Shown: one piece after another, positions 25,061 through 34,061 of the stretch | How the letters are laid out: each line of letters begins with the position of its first letter | Position numbering within the stretch: position 1 is the stretch's first letter | Source of the DNA: NORP233 sp050186825 | GTDB lineage: Bacteria > Planctomycetota > J058 | Length of the DNA stretch: 64,000 nucleotides | Assembly: GCA_050186825.1 (NCBI GenBank) | Contig: JBFWYD010000006.1 | Span: forward strand, 124,001 to 188,000 | Direction: 5' to 3' | Made by a program: the position numbers and the translations under genes | The notes under the pieces: generated by a model | Database searches by the model: none | Told to the model about the DNA's origin: nothing | What the model saw: the letters and a program-made list of their open reading frames with translations, nothing else

Positions 25061-25605
25061 GCGGCGCGCTGGCCAGCGACCAGTACCGCGCGCTCGGGCG
25101 CAGCTCCCAGGCCGAGCTCGAGCGCGTGTTCGTGCGCGGCGACACGCCCGACCCGCACGCGCTCGCGGGCTGGGAGTACCGCGGGCTGAACGTGGCCTTC
25201 TGGGCCGAGCATTCGCCGATCCAGAAGTTCGTGAAGGGCTTCTACGAGGACCAGGACGGCCAGGTGTGGGGCTACAACGAGCCCGTCGTCCAGGACGGTC
25301 CCGACGCGCCCTGGACCGCCAAGCCGCGCGACGACGACCCCAAGCGCTTCGGCTTCTACCGGGTCGACCGCGTGGACCCGGCCGCGCGCGACAACGCCTA
25401 CCTGCACGCGATCCTGCTCGACTACGGGCGCGGCGGGAACTTCCCGCTCGACCCCGCCGGGCGCCTGCGCGACTACGTGGTCCGCGTGAACGCGGGCAGC
25501 GACGAGCTGCTGCTGGGCAAGGCCTACCTGGCGCTCGGCCCCCTGCGCGTGCCGAGCAACTTCTTCGTGCTCGAGCGGCGCCGCGAGACCGACTGGACCC
25601 GCTGA
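25057..25605 (+). CDS. Conserved protein of the GMC operon, unknown function
   Basis: 182 residues, GTG at 25057, overlapping the GMC gene by 4 bp. Polar, mixed alpha/beta with many aromatic residues (GWEYRGLNVAFWAEHSPIQKF; RFGFYRVDRVDP; LHAILLDYGRGGN; VPSNFFVLER). No signal peptide or membrane helix. The tight coupling to the GMC oxidoreductase points to a role in the same pathway. It ends 5 bp before a dispersed repeat region. Confidence 0.7.
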   Translation: MSGALASDQYRALGRSSQAELERVFVRGDTPDPHALAGWEYRGLNVAFWAEHSPIQKFVKGFYEDQDGQVWGYNEPVVQDGPDAPWTAKPRDDDPKRFGFYRVDRVDPAARDNAYLHAILLDYGRGGNFPLDPAGRLRDYVVRVNAGSDELLLGKAYLALGPLRVPSNFFVLERRRETDWTR

Positions 25606-25607
25606 GC

Positions 25608-25785
<178 letters not shown>

Positions 25786-27159
25786 TCACTCCCGCTGGAG
25801 GCGGGCCAGGATCAGGTCGTGCACGTCCGTCGCGGCCAGGCGCTCGCGCGCGGCGGCGCGGGGGCCGATCAGGAGCGCGCCGTCCTCCTCGCTCGCGGGC
25901 GGGCGCCCGTGGCTGCCCTTGACCAGGGTCGCGTCCAGCGGGATCACGTCCATCACGTAGCGGAAGCCGAGCGCCTTGCGCAGGAGCGTCCAGGCCACGC
26001 GCCCCTTGATCAGCGGGCGGGTGGGGTCGAGGAACAGCTCGCAGGGGTCGTAGCCGGGCTTCTTGTGGATCTCGACCGTGCGGGCGAAGTCGGGGGCCAG
26101 TCGGTCGTCGAGCCAGTAGTAGTAGGTGAACCAGCAGCCCGGCGCGGCCAGGGCCACGAGCTCCCCCGAGCGCGGGTGGTCGAGGCCGAGCTCGCGCTGA
26201 CCCTCGCGGTCGAGCACGCGCTCCACCCCGGGGGTGCGCTCGAGCAGCGCCCGGACCGGGCCCAGGTCCGCGGGGTCGCGCACGTAGACGTGGGCCAGCT
26301 GGTGGTCGGCCACCGCGAAGGCGCGGCAGGCGCCGGGCTCGAGCAGCTCCCACTGGTCGAGGTTCAGCCAGGCGCGCAGGTAGCCCGCCTCGCGCAGGAC
26401 GCGGTTCAGGTGCACGGGGGTGCTCACGTCCTCGATCCCGTACTCCGAGAGCACGAGCACCTCGGCCCCCTGCGCGCGGGCGGCCTCGACCAGGCGCGCC
26501 ACCTCCCGGTCGACCTCGCGCAGGGCGGCGCGGCTGCGCTCGTGACGCGGCCCGTAGCGCTGGTGGTCGTAGTCGAGGTGCGGCAGGTAGGCGAAGGTCA
26601 GCGTGGGACGCTCGCGCGCGAGCACCTCGCGCGCGGCGTCCACGATCCAGCGCGTGGAGCGGATCGTGGTCGCGGGGCCCCAGAACTCGAACAGCGGGAA
26701 GGGGCCCAGGGCCTGGTTCAACCGCGCGCGCAGCTCGGGCGGGTCGGAGTAGACGTCGGGCACCTTGCGCCCGTCGGCCAGGTAGGCGGGCCGCGGCGTG
26801 ACCGACCAGTCCACCGCCGCGAACATGTTGAACCACCAGAAGAGCTGGGCGCAGCTGAAGCTCGGGTCGAGCGCGCGCGCGGCCTCCCACACCTTGGGCG
26901 CCTGGACCAGCGCGTCGCTCTGACGCCAGAGGTTGACCTCGGCCCGCTCGCGGTAATACCAGCCGTTGGCCACGACCCCGTGCTCGCGCGGGAGCCTGCC
27001 CGTCAGGTAGGTGGCCTGGACCGGGCAGGTGACCGCGGGCAGGACCGGGTCGATCGGCGCCGCGAAGCCCTCGTCCGCGAGCGCGCGCAGGGCGGGGCAG
27101 TCCTCGCCGAGCAAGCGGCGGGTCAGGCCGACCACCAGGATCACGACGACCGGGCGCAT
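25786..27159 (-). CDS. Alkaline-phosphatase-superfamily nucleotide pyrophosphatase/phosphodiesterase
   Basis: 457 residues, ATG at 27159. The type I phosphodiesterase pattern is present: PAVTCPVQATYLTGRLPREHG carries the nucleophilic Thr region, YLPHLDYDHQRYG the metal-binding Asp/His pair, SEYGIEDV a second Asp/Glu site, and VKGSHGRPP the terminal His. The N-terminus reads VVILVVGLTRRLLG, where most relatives have an Asp for metal binding, so activity may be modified. Similar proteins occur in ebo-type clusters, but no other ebo gene is visible here. Likely a cytosolic phosphodiesterase; substrate unknown. Confidence 0.85.
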   Translation of the reverse strand: MRPVVVILVVGLTRRLLGEDCPALRALADEGFAAPIDPVLPAVTCPVQATYLTGRLPREHGVVANGWYYRERAEVNLWRQSDALVQAPKVWEAARALDPSFSCAQLFWWFNMFAAVDWSVTPRPAYLADGRKVPDVYSDPPELRARLNQALGPFPLFEFWGPATTIRSTRWIVDAAREVLARERPTLTFAYLPHLDYDHQRYGPRHERSRAALREVDREVARLVEAARAQGAEVLVLSEYGIEDVSTPVHLNRVLREAGYLRAWLNLDQWELLEPGACRAFAVADHQLAHVYVRDPADLGPVRALLERTPGVERVLDREGQRELGLDHPRSGELVALAAPGCWFTYYYWLDDRLAPDFARTVEIHKKPGYDPCELFLDPTRPLIKGRVAWTLLRKALGFRYVMDVIPLDATLVKGSHGRPPASEEDGALLIGPRAAARERLAATDVHDLILARLQRE

Positions 27160-27183
27160 GGGCGGGGCAGTCTAGCCCTGCAG

Positions 27184-27434
27184 CGAAGCTCCCGTGCCCG
27201 TGCCCGTGCCCGTGCCCAGCGAAGCGGTGCCCGAACTTGGGTTGGCCTGGATCGCGACCCACCTTCGGGCACGGCACAGGCACGGGCACGGGCGCGGGAG
27301 GCCGTTGCGTTGGGCTCCGCTCGGCGTAGGCGCGCGGCTCCGCAGCGGGCGCGACAGGGTCCGCGAGAGCGCCAAAGAGCGTAGTCGAGCACCAACGGGC
27401 ACGGGCACGGGCACGAGTCCCATCGAATCAAGCG
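27184..27434. repeat. GTGCCC hexamer tracts and inverted repeats
   Basis: Gap 27160-27444. (GTGCCC)n at 27192-27217 is mirrored by GGCACGGGCACGGGC at 27281-27295. GTGCCCGAA (27227) pairs with TTCGGGCAC (27264). The right end, 27406-27434, is nearly identical to 15277-15305, and the likeness runs on to the stop codon of the gene at 27445. Confidence 0.85.
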
Positions 27435-27444
27435 GTCGGCGCTG

Positions 27445-28311
27445 TCAGTCCGAGGAGCTGCTCATCCCGAGCTTCCTCCGCACGCGCCGGCGACGCTCGG
27501 TGGCGGTCTCGGGCGCGGGGTCGTGGCGGGCCGTCTGGCGGCGGTAGCGCGCAAAGTCGTCGCCGCGCTCGCGGGCTCGCTCCCGCTCGGCCGCGCGGTC
27601 CTGCTCGAGCTCCTGCTCCAGGCGGCGCTCCAGCTGGTCGCGCTCCAGCCCGGCGCGCAGACCCTCCTGAAGTCGACGCCGCCGCGCGCGCTCCGCGTCC
27701 GCGGCCGCCGCCGCCGCGCGCCGCGCCTGCTCCTGCTCCCGGGCCGCGCGCTCGGCCTGGCGGGCCACGAGCCGGGCCTGGAGCGAGCTGAGCTTCTCGT
27801 TCTGAACCTCCGGCTCGAGCGGCGGCGGCGAGGGCACGGGCGCGACCGGAGCGGGCGCCGGCTCGCCCTGGAGGCGCGCGATGCGCTCGGCGCGGAAGCG
27901 CGCGAAGGGGTCGTCCGCGGCCAGGCGCTCGGTCTCGAAGCCGTCGCGCTCGGCCTGGCGCCGGTCGGCCTCGTGCTCGCGCCGCTCGCGCTCGCGCGCG
28001 GCGCGCCGCTCCTCCACCTCGTGCTCGCGCTCGCGCAGCCGCCGCTCGCGCTCCTCCTGCTGGCGCCCCTCCTCAGCGCGATGCGCGGCGAGGTCGGCCG
28101 TGCCCCGGATCCGCTCCTCCACCTTGCGCAGGCGCTGGCGCAAGCTCCCGTCGTCCTCACCAGACGCCGGCTCGGGCTGGCGACGCGTGGCCTGACGCGT
28201 CCCGAAGAAGGGCTCGGGCGAGTGCTGGGGTTGGACTCGGTCTTGGGGCGGCTCCTCGCGTCGCGTCGGGGCCGTGCCGAAGAAGGGGACCTGGTCGTCG
28301 GTGTCGCTCAT
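27445..28311 (-). CDS. Charged coiled-coil protein, unknown function
   Basis: 288 residues, ATG at 28311. The N-terminus has two copies of a PFFGT motif (VPFFGTAPTRR; EPFFGTRQATRR) about 25 residues apart. The rest is almost wholly Glu/Arg/Gln-rich heptads (LRQRLRKVEERI through RARERGDDFARYRR), predicting long coiled coils, broken by a Pro-rich stretch near 155-170. No membrane helix. It resembles structural or scaffolding proteins. The repeated PFFGT peptide could be a docking motif. Confidence 0.7.
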   Translation of the reverse strand: MSDTDDQVPFFGTAPTRREEPPQDRVQPQHSPEPFFGTRQATRRQPEPASGEDDGSLRQRLRKVEERIRGTADLAAHRAEEGRQQEERERRLREREHEVEERRAARERERREHEADRRQAERDGFETERLAADDPFARFRAERIARLQGEPAPAPVAPVPSPPPLEPEVQNEKLSSLQARLVARQAERAAREQEQARRAAAAAADAERARRRRLQEGLRAGLERDQLERRLEQELEQDRAAERERARERGDDFARYRRQTARHDPAPETATERRRRVRRKLGMSSSSD

Positions 28312-28557
28312 GCGAGGAGCGTGCGCGAAGCTCGCTCCGGGGCGCAAGTCGTTGCGTGTCACTGTGCGCCTCGCAGGCCCTGCCCCATTCTTGCCGGAGG
28401 TCCTGGTTGGCTTGCCAGGGCAAATGGGGACAGGGGACAAGGGTGTCGCCCTGCGATGGCGAGGTCTCGACCGCGCGCCGGCTGAAACCGCGCCGTCGTC
28501 TGCTGGGCCAGCCGGTCGCCCACCAGGCCACGCACGCGGCGAGCGTCCCGCCGAGCG

Positions 28558-29100
28558 CTACGGCTTGCGCTGCGCGAGCCGGCGCCGCAGGGCGTCGCGC
28601 AGGGCGACCAGCCGCGGGTCGGCGGGGGGGAGGGCCAGCGCGCGCTCCGCGGCGCGCAGGGCCTACTCCAGCTCGCCGAGCTGGTCGAGCAGGACCGCGA
28701 GCTGATACCAGCGCAGGCGGTAGGTGAAGGCGCCGGCCAGCTCGAAGCGGCACAGCTCCTCGGCGAGCGCGTCGACCGCGGCCGCGCCGCCCAGCCGGCA
28801 GAGCGCCTCGCCGGCCCAGCGCGCGCGCTCGGGGCCCCGCTCGGCGCGCAGGTCGCGCGCCAACGCGGCGACCGCGCGCGCGACCAGGTCCTCGGGAGCA
28901 CCAGGGCGCCGGAGAGCGTGCGCCCCACGAGATCGGCCTGGCCCCCCCCTCGAACGGCGGCGCCCCGGTGAGCAGGTAGCAGAGGATCGCGCCCAGCCCG
29001 TCGATGTCGGCGCTGGGGCGGGGTCCTCCAGCTGTTCGGGGCCACGAAGCCGAGCGTGCCCATCATGCCGCCCTCGACGGTCAGGGGCTCGGGCTGCTCC
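28558..29100 (-). pseudogene. Decayed Ser/Thr kinase C-terminal region with several indels and a stop
   Basis: Reading the minus strand from about 29100, pieces in different frames reconstruct a kinase: GGMMGTLGFVAP then EQLEDPA then a piece with D-x-DGLGAILCYLLTG, FEGGGQADLVGRTLSGALV and EDLVARAVAALARDLRAE, followed by a TPR-like tail to LDQLGELE. Then comes TAG (28660-28662), and the frame resumes with ALRAAERALALPPADP to LAQRKP and a final TAG at 28558. At least three 1-base losses fall in C-rich runs. The N-lobe and HRD region are absent. Either a true pseudogene or clustered homopolymer errors; the missing N-terminus favours the former. Confidence 0.75.
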
Positions 29101-29248
29101 GCACGCGAGCGCGCGCCGGCGGGGCGGTCGAGCGCAGCTCGGGGCGCGCTCGCGAAAGGGCGGCCGCGCGGGAGCCGCGGGCCGGTCGACGCGGACGGGC
29201 CAGATGGCCGGATCTGCGGGTAGCATGCCGCGCCCGAGCGAGGTGACG

Positions 29249-31783
29249 ATGCGCCCCGTGCCGTGCGCGCTGCTCGCGTTCCTGCTCCTGGCCAGCGCCG
29301 GCTGCAAGGACGAGAAGACCAACCTGCCCTTCATCGTGGCGGAGACCCCGCCGGGTGTGGTGACGGGGCCGGTCCCGGTCTTCTACACCCTCTTCCAGCA
29401 GGCCACGCGGCCGGTGACCGTGATCGCGGAGTTCAGCCGCGACCGCGGCGTGACCTTCCAGCGCGCCACCGAGGCCCAGGGCCAGCCCAACCCGGCGATC
29501 ATCAACGCGCAGCCCGCCGGGCTGCGCGCCTTCTTCTACTGGGACCCGCTCGAGGACCTCGGCCCCGGCCTGCACCGCGACGTGGTCGTGCGCGTGTTCG
29601 GCCCGGGCGAGGGCGCGATCCCGAGCGACACCGCCCCCCTGGTGGTCGACCTCACCGACCGGCTCGCGGCGCCGAGCTCGCTCGCCGCGCTGCGCGCGGA
29701 CGAGGCGGTCGGGCTTCCGCTCCTGGACGGGAGCGTGGTGGTGGCCGGCGGACGCGATCAGACCGGCGCGCTCTCGAACCAGGTCCAGCGCTACCAGGCG
29801 CACCTCGACCAGGTCGTCGCGCTCCCCGCCCTCTCGGTCGCGCGCACGGCCATCGCCGCGGCGCGCCTGGCCGACGGCTCGCTCCTGTTCGCCGGCGGGA
29901 CCGCCAGCGGCGGGGTCAGCGGCGCCGTCGAGCGCCTGCGCTTCGACGCCAACGAGGCCCCCTCGCTCGAGACCCCCAGCGCGGGGCTGCTCACTCCGCG
30001 CGCCCTGGCCGCGGTGGCGCCGCTCGCCGACGGGCGCGCGCTGGTGCTCGGCGGCCGCGGCGCGGGCAACGCGGTGCTGAGCAGCGTCGAGCTGTTCACA
30101 CCGGGCGCCCCGGTCCAGCTCGCCTACACGAGCCCGCTCGCCGCCCGCGCCGGGGCGAGCGCCACGCGCCTGGGCGACGGGCGGGTCCTGCTCGTGGGCG
30201 GGGTCGACGCGGCGGGGGCGGCGCGCGCCGACGTGGCGCTGATCCAGGGCGGCGCCGCCGGGACCACGCTGGGCGGGATCTCCGCGGGCGGCAACCTGAC
30301 CGTGGCCCGCGCCGAGCACGCGGCGCTCCTGCTCCCCGACGGGCGCGTGTTCCTGGCCGGGGGCACGGTGACCCTCGGCAGCGACGCGGGCGCCCTGGCC
30401 TCGGTCGAGATCTACGACCCCGCGACCAACACCACCCAGGCCGTGGCCTCGCTGCGGCGCGTGCGCCGGCGCCCGGGCCTGGCCTACGTGGACGGGGCGG
30501 TCGTGGCCTTCGGCGGGAGCGGCGGCAGCGACTCGGCCACCACGGCCGAGCGCTACGAGCTGGCGAGCAACGAGTGGGTGGACATCGCGGGGCCGAGCGG
30601 GACCTCGCGCCCGGCGCCCACAGCCGTCACCTACGGCCCGGGCCTGGTCCTGGTCGTGGGCGGGACCCTCGGCGCCGAGCGCTACGTCGCCGACGCCGAC
30701 GTGATCAGCCAGAGCTTCGACGCCTACACCACGCTCCTCCCCCCGCGGGCCGACCACACCGCGACCACCCTCCCCGATGGCCGCGTGCTGATCGCGGGGG
30801 GCACGGCGCTGATAACCAGCGCCACCGCGGACGTGCGCCTGTTCGACCCCCTGCTCGGGACGCTGACCCCGCGCGCCTCCCTGCTGCGAGCGCGCGCCGG
30901 ACACGCGGCCGCCCTGGCGGGCGACGGGCGGCTGCTCGTCGTCGGCGGGGCCGACAAGGACGGGCTGGTGGCCACGGCCGAGCTCTACTCGGAGCCCCTC
31001 GACCGTTGGGAGGCCGTGGGCAACCTCCAGGTCCCGCGGCGCGACCCGACCCTGACCTCGGTCGGCTACCCGAGCACCGCGCGGCTGCTGGTGATCGGCG
31101 GGACGGACAAGAGCGGCGCGCCGGTGAGCGCGGTCGAGCTCTGGGACCCGGTCTCGCGCAGCTTCTCGACGCTCGGGAGCCTCCCCGAGGGGCGGGTCCA
31201 GCACCAGAGCGTGGCGACCTTCGACCACCTCTTCATAGGCCCTGGGCGCGGACCGGCGGGGCCGCTCGCGACCTGCCTACTGCTCGACACCCTGGGCTCC
31301 TCCGCGGCCACGATCACGCTCGCGGCGGCCCGCGCCGAGGCCGCGGTGAGCTTCACCGCGGACCGCCGACGCGTGCTCGTGAGCGGGGGCAGCGACGCCG
31401 GCGGGCTGCGCGGCGACGCGGAGCTGGTCGAGCCCGACTTCTTCCCCGCGCCCTTCGTGCTGAGCGAGCGGCCCCAGCTCGTGGTCGCGCGCCGCGGGCA
31501 CCGGGCCGTCGACCAGCCAGGGCGCGGCCGCGTGCTCCTGGTCGGCGGGGTGGGCAAGGCCGGCGTCGCGATCGACGACGCGGAGCTGTTCGGCTTCGCG
31601 GTCTTCTCCTCCGACCAGCTCACGGGCACCCAGGGCAACTTCGTGCGCACGGCCGACCGGACCATGAACCGCCCCCGCGCGCGCTTCACCGCCACGCAGC
31701 TCGCCGACGGCCGCGTGCTGATCGTGGGCGGGGTCGACGAGCGCGGCGTCGCCATCGCGGGCGCCGAGCTGTTCGTCCCCTGA
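29249..31783 (+). CDS. Kelch-repeat lipoprotein
   Basis: 844 residues. ATG at 29249 is chosen because it gives a clean lipoprotein signal (MRPVPCALLAFLLLASAGC, then KDEKTN) and follows GAGG. After an N-terminal beta-sandwich-like domain (about 30-150), some ten to twelve kelch-type blades follow, each with a pattern like LPDGRVLIAGG or LGDGRVLLVGGVD followed by an AELY/VELF strand and ARAGHAAA. This is a beta-propeller on the outer or inner membrane. No catalytic motif. The gene stands alone: a pseudogene behind, a repeat region ahead. Confidence 0.9.
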   Translation: MRPVPCALLAFLLLASAGCKDEKTNLPFIVAETPPGVVTGPVPVFYTLFQQATRPVTVIAEFSRDRGVTFQRATEAQGQPNPAIINAQPAGLRAFFYWDPLEDLGPGLHRDVVVRVFGPGEGAIPSDTAPLVVDLTDRLAAPSSLAALRADEAVGLPLLDGSVVVAGGRDQTGALSNQVQRYQAHLDQVVALPALSVARTAIAAARLADGSLLFAGGTASGGVSGAVERLRFDANEAPSLETPSAGLLTPRALAAVAPLADGRALVLGGRGAGNAVLSSVELFTPGAPVQLAYTSPLAARAGASATRLGDGRVLLVGGVDAAGAARADVALIQGGAAGTTLGGISAGGNLTVARAEHAALLLPDGRVFLAGGTVTLGSDAGALASVEIYDPATNTTQAVASLRRVRRRPGLAYVDGAVVAFGGSGGSDSATTAERYELASNEWVDIAGPSGTSRPAPTAVTYGPGLVLVVGGTLGAERYVADADVISQSFDAYTTLLPPRADHTATTLPDGRVLIAGGTALITSATADVRLFDPLLGTLTPRASLLRARAGHAAALAGDGRLLVVGGADKDGLVATAELYSEPLDRWEAVGNLQVPRRDPTLTSVGYPSTARLLVIGGTDKSGAPVSAVELWDPVSRSFSTLGSLPEGRVQHQSVATFDHLFIGPGRGPAGPLATCLLLDTLGSSAATITLAAARAEAAVSFTADRRRVLVSGGSDAGGLRGDAELVEPDFFPAPFVLSERPQLVVARRGHRAVDQPGRGRVLLVGGVGKAGVAIDDAELFGFAVFSSDQLTGTQGNFVRTADRTMNRPRARFTATQLADGRVLIVGGVDERGVAIAGAELFVP

Positions 31784-32230
31784 GGTCGGACTCGGGCCCG
31801 GATTCGGATTCGGATTCGGACCCGGATTCGGACCCGGATTCGGACTCGGACTCGGAGGCGCCCTACGCTCACACGAGGCGATCTCCGCGATCTCTGCGAT
31901 CTCTGCGCTGAGTACCAACGCTGTCGCAGGTCATCACGAACCTGGGCTCGGAGCTCGCTCTCGTGGGTCCTCGGAGTTCGACCCGTCTCGGGTGGGTTGC
32001 GGACACTCTGTGTCGGTTTCGGAGACCGCGGATCCGTGAGCGATGGCTCCGCGTCGGTCGCGGCAGGAGCTACGCGGGCGCAGGATTTCAGCGCAGAGAT
32101 CGCAGAGGCCGCGGAGATCGCCACCAGGAGGCGCGGGCGCGTCTCCGTGGCGCGGGCGCGTCTCCGTCGCCAGATCGGACTCGGACTCGGACTTGGACTC
32201 GGACTCGTGAGGTCGAAGCGCAATACGGCC
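31784..32230. repeat. Composite repeat: hexamer tracts plus CGCAGAGATCGC inverted repeats
   Basis: Between convergent genes. GGATTC/GGACTC hexamers (31790-31857) start just after one stop; ATCGGACTCGGACTCGGAC (32174-32205) precedes the other stop. Between them, GCGATCTCCGCGATCTCTGC at 31880 and its inverted copy CAGCGCAGAGATCGCAGAGG at 32091 enclose about 175 bp with GTACCAACGCTGTCGCAGGT, shared with 7780-7940 (inverted) and 50818-50985. No gene seen. Confidence 0.88.
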
Positions 32231-32232
32231 GC

Positions 32233-33162
32233 CTAGGAGACGCGAGCGAGCCGCGAGCCACCGAGCAGCGCCGCGTCGCGCGCGATCGCCTCGATCAGGT
32301 TCAGCGCGGCGATCACCGAGTCCCGCCGCAGGCACACCTCGTCCCCGAGCATCAGGGTCCGGTAGCCGAGCGTGAGCAGGTAGGCCACGTCGCTCAGGTC
32401 CTGGGAGCTCGGCTCGGGCTGCCAGGCGAGCGAGTCGCAGATCCGGCTGGCGGCGATCGCGTCGGGGTCCGCGGCGAGGAGCTGACGCAGGGCCCGCAGG
32501 ATGTGATGCGGGCGGCGGACCTCGAGGAACAGGTCGCCGCGGGCCGCCATCAGGCGCGCGCCGGCGGCCGCCGCGCCGGGGGCGAAGCCCAGCCCGGCGC
32601 GGCTCTCGATCTTGGCCACCAGCTCCGCGTCCGGGAGCAGGTCGCGCACGGCCGCGAGGTCCTCGGGCTCCTCGACGAAGGAGAGCATCACCCGGCGCAG
32701 GCCGAGGGCGCGCATCGCGGCCAGGTACTCCTCGTCGCGCGCGGTCAGGCGGCCGTGCACGCGCAGCGAGGCGTCCGGGATGTTGACCGACTCGCCCGGG
32801 CCGAGGACGCGCCGCGGCCCGTCCTCGAGGATCAGCCGGTCGCCGTCGACCGCGAGCACCCGCGCCTCCTCCTCGCCGTTGCCGAACAGGGCCAGGCAGG
32901 GAGTCTCGACCTCGATCCGGTGGCTGAGGCGCACGGCCCCAAACGGCGGCACGGCCGGCTCGGCGACCCGCAGCTGGCGCCCCTTGAGGTCAACCCACAG
33001 CGGCTGGCCGAGGGCGGCCAGCCGCTCGAGGGTGGGCGCGACCCCGTCGCGGAGCGGCATCACCGTGTTGAGCCGCAGGCCGCCCACCAGGGGGTGGGCG
33101 GCGACCTCCTCGAGGAAGTCGGCGTGGGGGGGGACGGTCACGATCACCCGCAGCGGGCTCAC
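32233..33162 (-). CDS. Pyruvate-kinase-like TIM-barrel protein
   Basis: 309 residues, GTG at 33162. Several pyruvate kinase landmarks are in order: WVDLKGRQLRV (cf. DLKGPEIR), GESVNIPDASL ... LTARDEEYL (cf. GKGVNLPG ... TEKD), VMLSFVEEPEDLAAVRDLL, LVAKIESRAGL with the catalytic Lys-Ile-Glu, and MAARGDLFLEV (cf. MVARGDLGVE). The usual 480 residues are cut to a barrel without the allosteric domain, and the ADP-binding part is altered. It may be a PEP- or oxaloacetate-related enzyme or a binding protein. It is last gene of the 34626-32233 operon, overlapping the VWA gene by 4 bp. Confidence 0.75.
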   Translation of the reverse strand: MSPLRVIVTVPPHADFLEEVAAHPLVGGLRLNTVMPLRDGVAPTLERLAALGQPLWVDLKGRQLRVAEPAVPPFGAVRLSHRIEVETPCLALFGNGEEEARVLAVDGDRLILEDGPRRVLGPGESVNIPDASLRVHGRLTARDEEYLAAMRALGLRRVMLSFVEEPEDLAAVRDLLPDAELVAKIESRAGLGFAPGAAAAGARLMAARGDLFLEVRRPHHILRALRQLLAADPDAIAASRICDSLAWQPEPSSQDLSDVAYLLTLGYRTLMLGDEVCLRRDSVIAALNLIEAIARDAALLGGSRLARVS

Positions 33163-34061
33163 GCGACGTCTCCGGCGGCCTCGAGGCGCTGGCGCAGCTC
33201 GGCCACCGAGGCCTCGGGCTGGCGGGCGAGCATGTTGTCCTCGAAGTCCTCGTAGTGACCCCAGGCGCGCGCGATCAGGCCGAGCGCCATGTCGACCGCG
33301 CGCTCGGGGGCGGGCAGCGCGAGCACGCGCTCGGGGCCGAGGACCTCGCTCCACTGGGCGCGGATCTCGGCGTCCTTTCCGTGGTAGCGCTTACGCAGGT
33401 GGTAGATGTTCCAGGACTCGTTCAGCGCCGACCACACCTCCGCGCTGTCGCGGTCGCGGCGCTCCTTGCCGCCGAGGTGGTAGCGGATCTGGGCCGCGGA
33501 GACCTGCTCGTAGAAGCCCTCGTCGCCGTAGAGGATCAGGAAGGGGCGCGCGGCGCTGTGGGCCCGGGCGTGCGTGAGCAAGTAGTAGGCGAAGAGCTCG
33601 TAGCTCTCCCGGGCGCCGCCGCCCCCGCCGCCCTCGCCGTAGAGGGCGTTCAGCTGGTCCTCGAGCCGGACCCCCGCCGCGAAGTCGGTGACCTGGAGCG
33701 GGTAGCTGTCGCAGGTCGCGTCCCCGATCGCCACGAAGGAGACCTCGAGGTCGGGGCGGTACTGCGAGAGCGTCTGATAGAGCAGCGGCAGCCGGTCGAA
33801 GATCTCGGCCGGCCAGGTGGACATGGAGCCGGTCACGTCCACCGCGACCACGATCGGGTTCGCGCTCTCGGTGGAGAGGGTCTTGCCGAAGGGCGAGACC
33901 AGGTCCATGTCGGGCGTGGCGCGGTTCAGGTAGCGGCGCCCGCCCCGCTGCTCGCTCTCCTTGGCGGCCTCCTTGCGCGCCGCGCGCGCCTTGCGGCTGC
34001 CCTTGAAGCTGTAGGCGCTGGGCCGGGCCCAGTCGCTCATGTCGTCACCCCACGCGTACAT
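33159..34061 (-). CDS. VWA-domain protein
   Basis: 300 residues, ATG at 34061. A basic N-terminus (FKGSRKARAARKEAAKE) is followed by a von Willebrand A domain starting PIVVAVDVTGSMSTWPAEIF, with the complete MIDAS DxTGS motif; conserved Thr/Asp follow in SFVAIGDATCDSYP and FLILYGDEGFYEQ. A Gly-rich loop (YGEGGGGGGARESYELF) lies between. Cytosolic: no signal peptide or helix. It overlaps the NMN-adenylyltransferase-like gene by 17 bp and the pyruvate-kinase-like gene by 4 bp, so translation of the three is coupled. VWA proteins usually act as metal-dependent adaptors. Confidence 0.88.
   Translation of the reverse strand: MYAWGDDMSDWARPSAYSFKGSRKARAARKEAAKESEQRGGRRYLNRATPDMDLVSPFGKTLSTESANPIVVAVDVTGSMSTWPAEIFDRLPLLYQTLSQYRPDLEVSFVAIGDATCDSYPLQVTDFAAGVRLEDQLNALYGEGGGGGGARESYELFAYYLLTHARAHSAARPFLILYGDEGFYEQVSAAQIRYHLGGKERRDRDSAEVWSALNESWNIYHLRKRYHGKDAEIRAQWSEVLGPERVLALPAPERAVDMALGLIARAWGHYEDFEDNMLARQPEASVAELRQRLEAAGDVA

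Noticed and set aside
31784..32230. Short frames giving Asp-Ser or Pro-Asn repeats across the hexamer tracts
   Set aside because: Open in several frames because of the 6-bp period; no start signal or conservation argues for coding.
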